This document shows, piece by piece, positions 36,603-49,245 of a stretch of 64,000 nt of DNA; the first letter of the stretch is position 1, and each line of letters starts with the position of its first letter. The notes beneath the pieces are model-generated. The model did not search any database. It was not told the origin of the DNA and saw nothing but the letters and a program-made list of their open reading frames with translations. Origin of the DNA: Andrena cerasifolii (lineage: Eukaryota > Arthropoda > Insecta > Hymenoptera > Andrenidae); contig NC_135122.1 in NCBI RefSeq assembly GCF_050908995.1, positions 16,160,501-16,224,500 of the forward strand. The letters run 5' to 3'. The position numbers were made by a program, and so were the translations under genes.

Positions 36603-37387
36603 GGGTGGCTCTTATTTACTTCTGGCGAAATTTCTTTTCAAGATTTTCTTCGCGGCACCCCCCAGAATAGATTGAAATAATAAAAAAAAAATCTGGGCAA
36701 ATTTCGAGCCCGATCGGAGCCCTTGAACATTTAAATAATTATTTAACAGCTCACAAAGGCGATTTCATATAATATCCTCCAAGTTATTGATTACATAAAA
36801 AAATATGTCAAACAAAAGTTGTAGATCCGGACCAGTAGCATATTTTACGTTCTATTACTTTTTCTCGTGCGACAAACGGTTTTCGAAAACAGTCGGAAAA
36901 CCTAAAAAAAAAATTGTTTTTCAAATTTTGAAAGTATAAATCCTTCACGAACACTTTTTATTTACGGAGGCGAAGAAAAAAATTGTAACTTTTATTTTCG
37001 AGGACTATATTTGAAGCATTTAAGGCGGGGCGTATACCGAGATATGCCAAAAAGATACAAAATTTGTTTTCCTTATTTTCAGGGTTTGATATGTTATGAA
37101 TGTTTCCTGAAAATTAGTGACCGAGATCATAAAAGATGTTCCTTGTCTGGATCTACAACTTTGGTTTGACATATTTTTTTATGTAATCAATAACTTGGCG
37201 GATATTATATAAAATTAAATCTGTGAGCTTTTAAATAATTATTTAAATGTTCAGGGGCCCAGGGACCCTTTTCCCGTTATCCGATCGGGCTCAAACTTTG
37301 CACAGATTTTTTTTTTATTATTTCGTACCATCCCAGGGGTGGGAAGTGCCGCGAAGAAAATTCAAAAGTTGAAAATAAGAGCCACCC
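36603..37387. mobile_element. TA-flanked foldback, 785 bp, TAGGGTGGCTC family
   Basis: Inverted ends GGGTGGCTCTTATTT...AAATAAGAGCCACCC with TA on each side. The arms continue inward: GCGAAATTTCTTTT, GATCGG..CCC, TTATTGATTACATAAAAAAA and TTGTAGATCCGGAC near 36820 against the complement near 37140. The central region (36860-37130) is single copy and recurs at 54677-54950. Confidence 0.88.
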
Positions 37388-37863
37388 TAGCGCATACCTA
37401 ACCCAGGAGGATTACATGTAAGTGGGTATGTAGGTATATCTACATTCGTATGTAGGACATGCGCATTCCTACTATACGTGTATGCCTTTAACGAGAATTG
37501 CCGATCTCAGGCGCCGTACGAACCTTCGGCCATCCATGATATCTACGCTCGGTTGCCAAATGCCAAGTCCGACGAAAGCTTTCTACCGAAAGCCAGCCGG
37601 ACCCCATTTAAAATTCGACTCTCGCTGCAAGGCAAGACGACATTCATAATTAACTGTGTGCCATGTGAAAAGCCCCGAAAGTAGGTCGGACGTAGCTTTT
37701 CTTTACTCCTGTACGTACTTACTTATATGCATACTACATACCTATATCGCTAGATGTAAGTCTGGAAAGGTTAAAAGATACGCACGGACACGTACGCAGT
37801 GACGAACCGCTAAATCGTCTGTAAATTCTACTCTTTCGCACAGAGTCTGAAGATACATATACC

Positions 37864-37950
37864 CCCTAGTAGCATTTATTGTTGGCATTTTGATGGCCAA
37901 CTAATTCCCAACTTGGGGATACTGTGGGCCAACCAGAAATGCTACTAGGG
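37864..37950. mobile_element. 87-bp hairpin MITE
   Basis: Inverted ends CCCTAGTAGCATTTATTGTT and, on the opposite strand, CCCTAGTAGCATTTCTGGTT, both continuing GGC. About 23 bp are paired with two mismatches, and the inner GGCCAAC/GTTGGC motifs pair further. The size is like that of a precursor hairpin. Confidence 0.8.
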
Positions 37951-38087
37951 CCTAGTAATAGATTTATGTGTTGCAATCCAATATTTCTCGAGCATTTGTG
38001 CGTATTCTTGACCACCTATGTAGGTAGTACACCCCTCTATTACGTATCTAATAGGTAGTTCTGGCCGAATCTGTATTTTAAAGTTAA

Positions 38088-38643
38088 GGGGAGGAGACCG
38101 TATAAACAGAACGAAAAATAGAAATAAATTTTTTTCCGTAAATCGCTTCTGAAACATTTCAAAAATATATTCCCAAAGTTATAGGCCGAAATTCAACGCC
38201 GTATTGGTAATATAGCCTGGTGAGTCAGCGCGCCTCCGAGCGCCGAGCATACCCAAAGCGCATTTTAAACGCGATTTTCTCGAAACCACGTTTTCACAAT
38301 TGGCACCGGGGATAACTAAAAAATTATTTGACCCATCAACTTCAAATTTTGCACACTTTTATTTTATAATATTCCTCGGAATATGAACCACAAGGTTTAA
38401 TCAAATTATTAATTTTAATTTTATTATTAATTTAATAATAATAATCTCGAAAAAAACCTATTTAAGATATTGCTCTATTTCTTTCGTACTTATTACAATC
38501 TGACTGTTATAAAAAATTGTTTTACTTGTTATAATGTTAAATAAGGTACCCTTAAAGTTTCGAAAGGATTGGCGCATTGGTATCTTTGTAAATAATTCCT
38601 AAATATTTATACAAAAATAAGCCGTTTATACGGACATCTCCCC
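38088..38643. mobile_element. TTAA-flanked MITE, 556 bp
   Basis: Ends are GGGGAGGAGACCGTATAAAC and, on the opposite strand at the right, GGGGAGATGTCCGTATAAAC. TTAA lies on both sides (38084-38087, 38644-38647), as in piggyBac-type insertions. TA-duplicating elements with an A start would look the same, so the superfamily is open. The interior is AT-rich. Confidence 0.75.
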
Positions 38644-39105
38644 TTAAACGGTTTGATGGTTCGAGTCTCTCGTAGGAGGGCAACTCGTTTCGAGCTACAA
38701 GTAAAATTACCTAATCGATCGAGGTGGACGAGAAGAAATATGGGTCCACGGGTCCACGGGGAAGGAAAGTTCGGAAGGTTATTCATAGATGACCCGCTTC
38801 GTCTCAATTCCATTGCCAATAACGAATAGTAACCTTGGCCGATCCACGATACCATGCGAATCGGTCAACGTAGACGATTGCCCTCGTCTACGCCAACATT
38901 TCAGATATCGACACGCTATTATTGATTACGATAGCTTCGTAAACAGCATTGTGGCCATTAAGCACTAGTCGTAAACCGATAATAGCTAAAACAACCTGTA
39001 GGTAGTAGGTAGGTAGGTAGGTAATCATTCGTTTTAGTCCGTATCCCGTCGTTTAATGTGGACACTGCAATTTCTCAACTACTCAACTACTTATGTACCT
39101 GCATA

Positions 39106-39272
39106 TGTGGCGCCAGCCACATTCGCGCGGCGCGTAGAGAGCCCGCCAGCGCTCGTAAATCTTCGGCGAGCCTCGGGAAGGCTTGGGAGCTTAGGGACGC
39201 GGTGCGCTGGAAGAAACGGCACTTCTTCTCTGGCATCGAGACATGCGTCGCGCCAATGTGGCTGACGCCACA
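39106..39272. mobile_element. TA-flanked MITE, 167 bp, GC-rich
   Basis: Ends are TGTGGCGCCAGCCACATTCG and, on the opposite strand, TGTGGCGTCAGCCACATTGG, each followed by CGCG-type sequence and flanked by TA. Within each end, GTGGC..GCCAC forms a smaller stem. Confidence 0.8.
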
Positions 39273-42156
39273 TATACATATACCTGTTCAATATACGATA
39301 CCATTTGACAACGGAGAGCGGTATAGATTACCTTCAGCGTTCTTTTCTTCTTTTTTCATTGATCCGTCAACTATATTGGCAAGTCTAATACGCAGTATCA
39401 ATACGCAGGAAGACCTTTTACCAATGGCACGTGATTTCCAAGCAACTACTATTTAGGTATCGCGAGGAACGTAATGCAAGATGCGCAACAGAGAAAGAGA
39501 TTGTAGTGGCAAGAGGAGAAGGAATACGGATTCGTTCAAGACACATACGTGTGTGATAATTACCAAAACCTCTGTTGAAATGTCCTCTGCAATTCCTACT
39601 GATTCCACGCAACTTAATCAACACCTTTAACGGCAGCTTTTACATTTACGGGATACATATACCTGTACATACATATATGTATGCAGTTGAGCTTAGATTG
39701 GTTGGGTAAAAGGAGTTAATGGCGGTCACTTAAGCTGTTTTCCTTGTTTGCTTGGCAACGATTAAGGCGAGGTCGTTCGACAAAATAGGAATGTTGTCGT
39801 GGAACGTAAAGCCAAGAAAGCATTGCGCATTTCGCACGTGCCGTTTTATAATAACAATACCGATCACCATTGCCCGCTGACCGCGATCGCCTCATTCTCC
39901 CCTACGTTCCGCGCTCACTGATCCACCGATTCCCCAACATCCTTTTCACGTTTATCAATTACCTATCCTTCTTTCTTTACTTTCTCTACTTTCCACACAT
40001 CTTTGTCTATTTCCGACGAGTCGCTCACAATTAAATGCTTTACTTTGCTTTCGTGCGCAATATAAACTGTCTATTAACGTCAACAAAAGCGAAAGCGAGT
40101 AAGCAGGGGAAACATCGCAACGATTCCAGTTGGCGCTTTCAGGTTGAATGGGAGAAGTATGTAAATAGAAGAGAAGCAAGGGAAGAAGATCGGTGTTTGC
40201 TTGGTCGAGGGTGCAAAAAGCGGAGCAGGAAGGGGTACCAGAGAACAAAACTATAAAGAACAGAGAGGGAGAGAGAGAGAGAGAGTGGGGGTATGATATT
40301 CCGAACGAAAAATGAAAAAGGGACCGAGACCAGGGAGGAAAAGCAACCGCGTGGCAGACAGCGTCGCGACGCACTGCTGTTTCCCATCGTCACGACCCCG
40401 CCAGTTTTGTAGCCGCACGCGAGCTCGCCCTCTTGCCCTCGTCTTCATTCGCGATCCCCACCACCCTTCCGTTATCCGGTTACGTTACAGCAACCCTTGC
40501 GCATCCCATCGTAACCACGCCACACCGTCGCTCCCCGCGTTACGATTTCTCTATACTCGTATTACGTATCTCTACCGAGAAAACGAAATCGTGCGTATTT
40601 CCTTCTCCCCCCACCCCTGACCCTTCTCACGCCGCGCCGCACGCGTATTAAGTATTGTTCAACGTTCGTTTCCGCGATACGGACGTGAAATCTCTGGACT
40701 GGATCAACCACTCCGAACTTAATCTCAATACAGTTCCTGATCACTTAAGAGTAACTACCGCGGGTTTTTAAACGTGTAAAGGGAAAACTTGAACAAATTC
40801 AAAAGATTTCTTGTTATTTCAGTAAACCTATGTTTTATCTTTAATTGGGTATTTAAAAAACTGCGCACATAATAATAGTTATTTTATAATTTAACTTTGA
40901 AAGTGAAAAATGCGAAGGGAGCAGTTTCTGATCACCTTCGCGCGTTTTACTATGAGCTATCAAATTTTGCCTATAAATTTCAAAATACTTCATAATTATT
41001 TAGTAATTTGTTAGAATAAATTTGTATCGTTATAAGCGTATTATTTGGTTTATTTTCCTAAACTGATCAGGAATTGGGTTCTGATCAGGAACTGGGTCCT
41101 TGACGGTACTGTGCCCGGACGGAAAGAAGTCGGTCGAGAAACTCTAGGGTCCGAATAGTTCATCCCTATTGGCTGGCGCGACAACGTCGACGAATACAAA
41201 GTAAGCAAACGGGTCACGGGCGGCGGGAGCCAATGCGAGCGAAGAACCCCTCTTGCCCCTGTGACATTTCAACCGACTTCTTTCCAGCCGGGCACAGTAC
41301 ACCTGTAGGGGAAAACACTCGGGAGTTTTAAACGGTTCGGTAATGATAAAAGTATATAAAAAGCGTACGGGCAGATCGCTATGTTCGGTCGGGACTGTAA
41401 TGTACCTATGTATACTTATAAATAGATGTGTATAAACCTTTCGCTTTTCTTCGTATCCTACCATCGACATGTACTTCTCATCTCTTGCCATTATTCAATT
41501 ACAGATAACGAAATTGATAAGATACGACATTGATGAGTAAGATTCGGATCGCTGCAGACTTTTGCACTTTCTACATCATTTTTGCCCACTTGATTGTTTT
41601 ACTCGTAGGGGATGAGGGCAACGAGATAATGGTAATGATAATCGGCATTATCAATCAAGTAATTATATTTAGGATCACTGTCACGCCAGTGCGTTAGATA
41701 AGCCGAACACATACATATCCGTACATACAGTAGTACCTACAACCGTACAATATGGATTTTATCGTTCTTTAAATTAGCTCGGTGGCAAGTAAATATATTA
41801 CATCATCATTTATACAATTCCAATTACGATAAAATGTGACGTGCGTGGTAAACCGATATGTGCAAATTACTCAGAGTACAGGCTAATTGTAAGTAGGCTG
41901 CAGCCCAGGGCGACAAATATCCGACGAAGGAAATTGGAAAAGGTTTCAAATCAGCCCTTTCATAATGATTAATAATCATCGATTATAGAGCATACAATAC
42001 GTTTAGAATGCAGATGTGTTTCCAAGTCGCGAACTTTGTTGTCGAACGTTAAAATGCTGCATGTTTTGCTGTTGCTATTCTTCAAAGAAGATGTGTGGTG
42101 TGCAGTGCGCACTGTGCAGGTTCGCGCGGCTTCGTAGATGCATCTGGACGAGTGTA

Positions 42157-42599
42157 GGGGAGACCGGGACTAGTTGATACATTATTCTGTTTTCAATTTG
42201 TTTTATTTATTTATTTTTAATTAATTACTTAATAACAAATATGCCGAAACATACTTTGGTCCTTCCTCTTTAATATATAGTAAGCGAAAACTTGAAAAAA
42301 TACGTACAAAATGAATGAAAATCGTTTTTGAATGCCCTCGTTTTTTTCGACTCTGCCACATGCCACTGTGTTAAAATGCATTAACTTTAATTAACAATTT
42401 CTCGATAACTATGCGGTAAATCGATTTTAAATTTTGCACAAGGGTTGCTTGCATTCCAAATTAGTTTTGCACGAAATTTCAAAGAATTCTTGAATTCGGT
42501 AGATTAATCGGGAACTACCCTTAACGTCAAAGTACATAGACGTACCATCAATTCGTCTGCATCAACCTGCCCCCTGTATCAACTATCCCAGGTCTCCCC
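42157..42599. mobile_element. TA-flanked MITE, 443 bp
   Basis: Ends are GGGGAGACCGGGACTAGTTG and, on the opposite strand, GGGGAGACCTGGGATAGTTG, both continuing ATAC and flanked by TA. The interior is AT-rich without coding potential. The terminus is related to that of the 5898-6139 fragment. Confidence 0.85.
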
Positions 42600-43323
42600 T
42601 ACGCGATGCGGACTGTAGTTACTTATTAGTATATAGAGCATGGGCATAGCTAGGATTTCATTCAAGGGAGGAGCCCCTCCTTCGCTACACCCATTATATA
42701 TTTACAGCGATTCATTCGTTTAGTGAATGAAGTGAATCTCCTACAACTAGCTAGTTGCGTGTCGGCTGCGGATTTAAAGATTTAAACGTACAGGCTAAGA
42801 TAAATCGAGTAGATACTTATCCTGGACAAGTGATGGAAAAACACAATGTGATTATTATCACACGCGATGGTGATATGTAACTCATTAGTTCGATAAGTGA
42901 GTACATAATAGCTACAACTTGCACACGGTGTCATTGCGCACGCATGTCCAGTCCCGCTGTTCAGGAATCAGGGATCAGGAATTCAGTTACATATAGACCA
43001 GATCTCCGAACCGCACCGAATAGTATTCACAAGGCGTTCGTGGGCCTAACATCTCACAGAGGTTCATCCGTGGTAACCGCAAAACGATTATAATTGTTCC
43101 CTCATTTTACTCTCTCGCCAACTGCATTTCATCGCCGGTTCGCTTTTTGCAACTTCTTTCGCAGCGATACATATTAATAAACTCGGATACACTGGTTGCA
43201 ACGTTGCTGGTTCATGGAATTAATATTGTACTTGTTTCGTAGGTTCGCACTACTTGCTTTCCTCCGCAACCATCTTCTCACGGTCCCCAGCGCCAGCGGG
43301 CTGCAACGAGCTCAACAATTACT

Positions 43324-46088
43324 ATGCGTGGTAAATGGAGTGGCTTCGGGCTGGGGTTGGTCCTCCTAACTCTTCTGCACCCTTCGTCTCAGGTAAAATT
43401 AACGCGTTAGTCAATCCGTCGTCGTAAGCGTGTACACCAACCGCGCTCGCACAGTCAAAGATTTATTTGACACGTACTTTTTTTTATCGGCAATCATCCA
43501 CATGTAGAGGGTGAAATCAGCCCTCGAAGTTTGGGAGTGAATAACAAGACAAATTCAACCATATATAAACAAATATATTAACGATATATTACAATGAAGA
43601 AAGAACGAGTTACAAAAATAAAACATTTTCAAATTCGATGCGGCACGGGTTCCCGTTGTCCGGTGGACTTCAAATTTTGCACACAGTAGTTTTTCATCCA
43701 GTTGCACAGTTCCAGTGGGTGTCCCGAAACAAATTTGAAAGTCGGAAAATAAGGTCCACCCTAGTGTACCTACATGCACTTACTTACATCTAGGTAGATA
43801 TAGGTGTAGGAAGCGCTTAGCAGCTGAGCGGCGCGATTGGTGTCCCAGAGTCAAAGGAACTCGGTGCACACTGCGATGCGATTCCTTCTGATCGGTGTGT
43901 TAAACAGGCGCCGCAGCAGGACTGGCGGGACTACTATGTAGGAGCGGTGGTGGAATTCGCGCCGACTACTGTTTACGGCAATGGTCCGGCAACTTTGAAG
44001 GCGAACACTGAAGCGTACATCAAGTACATAGAAGATGCGAGCCAACAGGTAAGAGGATGCATGCGTATTGCACTGTAGATATGTCCTTCAATAAGTCGTC
44101 ACGGTTAAAATTTCTACGTGTTCGCCAGGACGCCGATATTATCGTATTCCCGGAAGATGGATTGACGTCTGTGATGATGCCGAACAAATCGCGGATGAAG
44201 CCATGGTCAACGGTGATCCCTTCCGCTCTCGACGAATACGTTCCTTGCACAGGGAACCGCGAAGACGTTAGCGATGTAAGTGAAATCACTTGTATATCCC
44301 ATACTCCAGCAGAGAAATGGAGCGTAAATGAATCCTGACGCGTACGTTCCATGTTCCTGTACATATGTTGGATATTCTTGCAGACACTAAAGATGGTATC
44401 GTGCGCGGCCAAAGAGAATCAAATTTACGTGGTAATAAACATCGCCGAGAGGGAATTGGACAGCAAAAACGAGACACATTACCACAACACTAATGTGGTG
44501 TTTGACCGGACGGGGAAAATAATTGCCAGGTGCGTAATAAAGTTCATAAATACGTTCGCGACACCGCTGCGTTTCCACGCGACGCGAAGATACTAGTGCC
44601 CACGGCAGAGTGCCTACGTAAGGTTAATTGTTGTTAAATGCAAGGTTACGCTGTACACAGGTACCGTAAGGTGAATCTTTTCATGGAATATCCGCGGTTT
44701 GATGTCATGGACACGCCGGAAATCGTTACCTTTGACACCGATTTCGGAGTCAAGTTCGGCACGTTCATATGTTTCGATATGCTGTTCAATGTACCAGCTC
44801 TAAACTTGACGAGGATCGAAGGAGTTACGAATTTCGTATATCCGGTTGCCTGGGGCTCCGAAGTGCCGTTCTTAACAGGTAAGGGCTGCGAAACACCAGT
44901 CTTGCGGTGTTGTTGTAATTGTTGTTCGTACATGAATTGCAATGAGTTTCATTCCAGCCCTTCAAATGCAATTCGGATGGTCTTTTTCTGAGAATGTGAA
45001 TCTATTGGCGGCCGGATACCACGGGACAGAGTTTGCCTCCATGGGAAGTGGCATTTATTTAGGTACGTCGGTACAGGCTGTCCTAAGTACTCCCTGATAG
45101 CCAGATCTGGGCAGCAGAATCTGACGTCAGGACCGTAGTCGTCTGTGTCCGCAGATGGCTGCGTTCTGAGGTGCAGAGCCTGATGTCAGATCGGCAGCAG
45201 ATCCGCAGCAGATTCTGCCGTCTGCTACGGTTCAGACTCTGCGCTCTCATGCCGGAACCAGACCCTGCTACCAATCTGATGTCAGACTGGAGACAGATGG
45301 TTATCAGGGCTACTACTACTACTACTATGTACTTATGTACCTGCAATGTACGTTTTGCCTGACATTCTGCTTTTCTAGGTCGCCATGGAATAGCGAACGT
45401 AACGTTTTCTCACCATCCAGACCGTAAACTCTTAATCTCTCGCATCCCGAAAACGCCAGGCTTGGCGAGGAAACCCGACGAGGGAATCAAGATGGAGATG
45501 GAGATGGAGGAAGAGAAGACTAATCTCTTGAACGCAAGGCGGGACCCTCCCTACGACACTAAAGAGAGAGTAGAGAATATTCAAGGAATGATCATGCAAC
45601 TGGACAATATCGAGGCATTCAACACTGTTCGTATAAACGGCTCAATGAGCAACTCTGTTTGCCATGGAGACTTCTGTTGCGCCTTCGACATTGAAACGAC
45701 TTCCACCGATTCTTCGACCAATTATCGTGCTGCCGTTTACAAGGGACTTCGCCTGTTTGGCCGGCAAGTGGAAGCGGGTATCCGCGTCTGTGGATTGGTA
45801 CAATGTTCCAATGACTCGGTCCTCTCTTGCACTTCCGTTCAACCGTCAAATACCGTATTTACCAGTCTGAAAATTCAGGCAACGTTCGACGATTACCCGC
45901 AGCTTCTCGTGATGCCAACTCTCATGGACTCTACGCTGTTTCCATTCAAACACTGGTCGTACACTACAAACACGCACGACCAACACACGACCGTCACCCT
46001 CGCCTTAAACAAACCGAACAAAGATATCGTTAGTTTTGGTATATATGCAAGAGACTTCAGCTTAGATTATTGGAAGCAGCTCCAGTAA
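43324..46088 (+). CDS. Vanin/biotinidase-like secreted amidohydrolase
   Basis: Nitrilase-superfamily hydrolase of the vanin group (pantetheinase or biotinidase activity), secreted or GPI-anchored. Seven exons: 43324-43392, 43908-44048, 44129-44275, 44384-44529, 44661-44878, 44958-45062 and 45379-46088. They join in phase to 511 residues, the usual length of the family. The first exon encodes a signal peptide (hydrophobic GLGLVLLTLL). The catalytic triad is visible: Glu79 in VFPEDG, Lys171 in RYRKVNLF, Cys205 in FGTFICFDM. The family motif QFGWSFSENVNLLAAGYH follows. The C-terminal exon covers the vanin base domain with paired Cys (CHGDFCC, CGLVQC). A polyadenylation signal AATAAA lies at about 46258. 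Substrate specificity (pantetheine or biotinyl amides) cannot be told from this. Confidence 0.9.
43500..43761. mobile_element. Remnant with AATAAGGTCCACCC end
   Basis: The right end is AAAATAAGGTCCACCC followed by TA, related to the ends of the 36603-37387 element. The left end is not recognisable, so the copy is truncated. It lies in intron 1 of the vanin-like gene. Confidence 0.45.
45092..45309. mobile_element. MITE, 218 bp, in vanin-like gene intron
   Basis: Inverted ends CCCTGATAGCCAGATCTG and, on the opposite strand, CCCTGATAACCATCTGTC. The interior repeats TCTGACGTCAG, TGATGTCAGATC and TCTGATGTCAGAC. It is followed by a (CTA)n run. Confidence 0.65.
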
Positions 46089-46578
46089 TCCTGATTCATT
46101 TCATCATTACTCTTGCCTCTTTAACTTTTCAATATCTGTATTCACCTTTTCTCCTTTCCTTACGTTGTTAAGGGTTTTCTTCTTTTCTGTTCCTTTCCTT
46201 TCCTTTCGGTCCAATTAAAAATTGTAGAGGAGAGAGAACGGTGTTGCAGGAGTGATTAATAAAAACCGTTAACCTTTAAGCCTTATTTGAGTTTCCAAAC
46301 CCCTCCCCAATGTACTTGAATACGTAACGGTTACATTGTAACCTGAAGGAATCGAACACCCTCGAAAATGCACGACTCTCTGTTTGGAGTGACGAGCGAG
46401 CTGGAGCACTTCAGCTGGCTATGACAACAGGCAGGGTACAGAATAGACTAAACACCCGATTATGCCACTCATGAGTCCCATTTTCATGTCGCACCCAACG
46501 TTAACTAATAACGTCGTCAAACTCCGTGATAACTACTGTTTTCTCACTGTTCTGCTATTGTTGTACAAGATTTAAGAA

Positions 46579-46800
46579 AAAAGGCCCAGGTGGCATACGT
46601 TCTGCGGGGCCCATTTTTGGCAGAAAATGAAGAAGTAGTTTACTAAAAGCGGGCCAAGTGTAGTAGTACGAAAAAAATGTAGTGTTTGGATACCTATACC
46701 TAATCATAATTTTTTTTTTGGGCATGAGGCCCTGCGGGGACTTCTGTGCATGGGCCTAAGTGGCAAGTGCTCATCAGCCGCCCTGTTAAATCCGCCACTG
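46579..46800. repeat. Diverged repeat ending CCGCCACTG
   Basis: The end (minus strand CAGTGGCGGATTTAACAGGG) is typical of hAT non-autonomous elements. The interior has GGCCC motifs in both orientations. The left end was not identified. Confidence 0.4.
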
Positions 46801-47132
46801 GTGAGAATAATGTATTAAAAGCTGTGTACTTAGGTATAGCGTGAAAGTATTATTGGACTATTCTAGGGAAGGTAGTATCATATACTCGACGAATAAACCA
46901 ACTCTTTGAACATGTACATCTTGTAACTAACGAAAAACTTTGTACCTAAAAGTAGACATTTTAAGCAATAACTTTAAAACGTCGATAATTTGAAAACAAA
47001 AGTTTTGGGGTTACGCCATTATTGCGCTGATGGCCTCATACAGATGTATATTCGTTCAATTGTTTCTGGGACAGCTGAATCGTAAATTGCAAAGAGCCAT
47101 AGCTTGGAGCGACAGTCGAGATTAGAAAAGAA

Positions 47133-48003
47133 ATGTTGCGTCCCAATGTGTCATGCTATAATCTCCCTTTCGCGTCGTGCCGAGTATTTAGAAATCGCTT
47201 GAATTCAAATCTGATTCGATTAACGGATCGATATGCTCATACCGATTTACCGGAGAGAAATTTTCAAGAGTTTCGCCGACAAACGTTGCAAAATTCCAAT
47301 GAATCTGCAGCACGAACCGTCGATGAACGAAGAACCTCGACTTACGCGGCGTCTTTCGGTACGTTTTCCCAAACTTGTGCACTTTTTAGGCACTGAACTA
47401 GGGAATAAGGTTAAAGTTGGTTGATCATTAGTCGCCGGTGTCGCAGCCTTGTATGGAATAAAATCTCATATATTGCATTGCGTACTATTTATGTCTCCAT
47501 CGCGAGACATCCTGGCGGAAGCACAAATTAAAATTGATTTGCGAGGCATAACGCCGGGGCGGATGTCAATTGTGAAATGGCGAGGAAAGCCGATTTTCGT
47601 CTACCATCGGTAAAATGAAAAGAAACTCCTTGCCAATACAGTATCCTATATTCCTATCCTTCGCGTCAAGCACATACATACATACATACATACGTTTGGA
47701 ATACATTTCAGAGCTGAATCCGTCATAGAACAAGAACAACTTGTGAATGCCGCGGAGTTACGAGATCCCCAGAGTGACAATGAAAGAACGAAAAGGCCAG
47801 AATGGCTGATCGTATTTGGAATTTGTACGCATCTTGGTTGCATACCGATTCCTAATGCCGGCAAGATACCCGGTGGATTTTTCTGTCCATGTCACGGGTC
47901 TCATTTCGATGGGGCTGGGCGCATACGTAAGGGACCGGCGCCTACCAATTTGGAAATACCTGAGTATAAATTCCTCGACGACGATACCGTGGTCGTCGGC
48001 TGA
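47133..48003 (+). CDS. RFeSP-like: Rieske iron-sulfur subunit of cytochrome bc1, divergent
   Basis: Three exons, 47133-47358, 47432-47609 and 47712-48003, joining in phase to 231 residues. The N-terminal mitochondrial presequence is rich in Arg/Asn and leads into [17 protein letters not shown], the conserved start of the mature protein. A membrane anchor follows (VAGVAALYG...), then [20 protein letters not shown]. Both cluster-binding boxes are intact: CTHLGC and CPCHGSH, giving two Cys and two His ligands plus the disulfide Cys pair. Compared with the canonical family there are many changes ([17 protein letters not shown] for PIANAGDFGGYYCPCH), including one extra residue between the boxes and RKGPAP for RLGPAP. 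The introns show it is not a processed retrocopy. It is either the main gene of a fast-evolving lineage or a tissue-specific paralogue. AATAAA is at about 48155. Confidence 0.88.
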
Positions 48004-48308
48004 CTGGGCTTGCTGGGCTGACTGACACTCTCGACAGTCTCAACACTTACCTCTTACTCTATGGAGTATGCACCATGCATCCTCCGCCGATTTCATTTCT
48101 ATCAGAGTAGTCACATTAGTCAGTAATAACGTTTCTCGTTAATTTCCATGCAAATAAAAACGATATAAGTATGCAGGTACGATAGATAATTGTTCTTATT
48201 GTGTTTTTAAATAGGTATAAGTACATACATTATACGTAAGTGTACATAAGTTTATGTATGTATAACGATTAGTAATACAGATGAGTATTTTCTAATGAGT
48301 GATGCATA

Positions 48309-48554
48309 GTGATCCTCTAGGGAGTGATCGGAACAACGTGTATCGTCGCTGATTGGTTGCCGCGATTTTGGAGCAAAAGCAGAAGTAGACACAGAAAGAA
48401 ACTGTAAAAGAGAAAGAAATGCCGATAGAAAGAGACAAAAATACTGACAGAAAGAGAGAGAGAGAGAAATACTGATAGAAAGAGATAGATATGTTTATTT
48501 CCGGTTTTGCTCCAAGATGGCCGCGGTTATACCGATCACTCCCTAGAGGATCAC
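48309..48554. mobile_element. TA-flanked MITE, 246 bp
   Basis: Ends are GTGATCCTCTAGGGAGTGAT and its exact complement, flanked by TA. The arms extend through CGG and TTTTGGAGCAAAA/TTTTGCTCCAAGA. A GA-rich microsatellite (about 48415-48485) occupies the loop. It lies between the Rieske and MED11 genes, less than 190 bp upstream of the MED11 start codon. Confidence 0.85.
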
Positions 48555-48740
48555 TAGTGATGCAGCGTTACAAGCGCCACCTATTCGACTATTTTCGGTT
48601 ATGTTCGGTCAACTTCGATCGCAGTTATGTATGGTTATGTACAAGCAGTTAGTGCGATATTATTTTTTGTTTTACGATTTGCTTAGCTACTGTTTTCTTG
48701 ATTTTCATAAAGACTGAGTGAAAAGTCCCTGATCTACGCG

Positions 48741-49245
48741 ATGACGCCACCGATGGAGAGAATACAAATCTTGGAAGCGATCGAGAAAGATATTATCGTG
48801 TGCCTACAAAGCGCAGGTGATTAAGGCTTTTCCATTCCTAATACGACACCGGACATAACGAGCTTCGTATCCTTAGAAGATAGCTTTTTCTCATTTTGTA
48901 GGCCAAGCTTTCGTCGAACTGAGCAAAGAAAAATCTAGCTTGAAGCAGGCCGAAGCGCAAACGCAACAGTTCCTAAAAACTCTAGGTCACGTCGAGTCCA
49001 AGTTAAGCGAACAGATCAATTATTTAACCCAAGTTTCAACAGGTGAGAAAATATTGATCAGCGATTTCTAAAGGTTATCTTATCCCATTCCCGTATATCT
49101 CAAGTCGTGTTATTTTTCCTCAGGGCAACCGCACGAAGGGTCAGGATACGCGAGCCAAAAGGTTCTACAAATGGCATGGCACAGGTTGGAACATGCACGA
49201 AGCAGGGTAAACGAATTGGAGCGGATTAAAAATAAACCAAGATGA
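48741..49245 (+). CDS. MED11: Mediator complex subunit 11
   Basis: Head-module subunit of Mediator, a nuclear co-activator of RNA polymerase II that contacts MED22, MED17 and TFIIH. Three exons, 48741-48816, 48902-49042 and 49124-49245, join in phase to 112 residues, near the 117 of human MED11. Recognised from MERIQILEAIEKDI, QAFVELSKEKSSLKQAE, QFLKTLGHVESKLSEQI and STGQPHEGSGYASQ, which follow the family order of a helical bundle. The C-terminus is RVNELERIKNKPR. A second in-frame ATG (codon 5) matches the usual family start. It is convergent with the PIX gene; stop codons are about 450 bp apart. Confidence 0.93.

Noticed and set aside
37478..37684. 69-codon plus ORF after a foldback
   Set aside because: It has no recognisable domain or splice context, and it begins in a simple-repeat-like stretch.
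41144..41491. 115-residue minus ORF
   Set aside because: It has no similarity I recognise and no acceptor, donor or neighbouring exon pattern. A real lineage-specific gene cannot be excluded.
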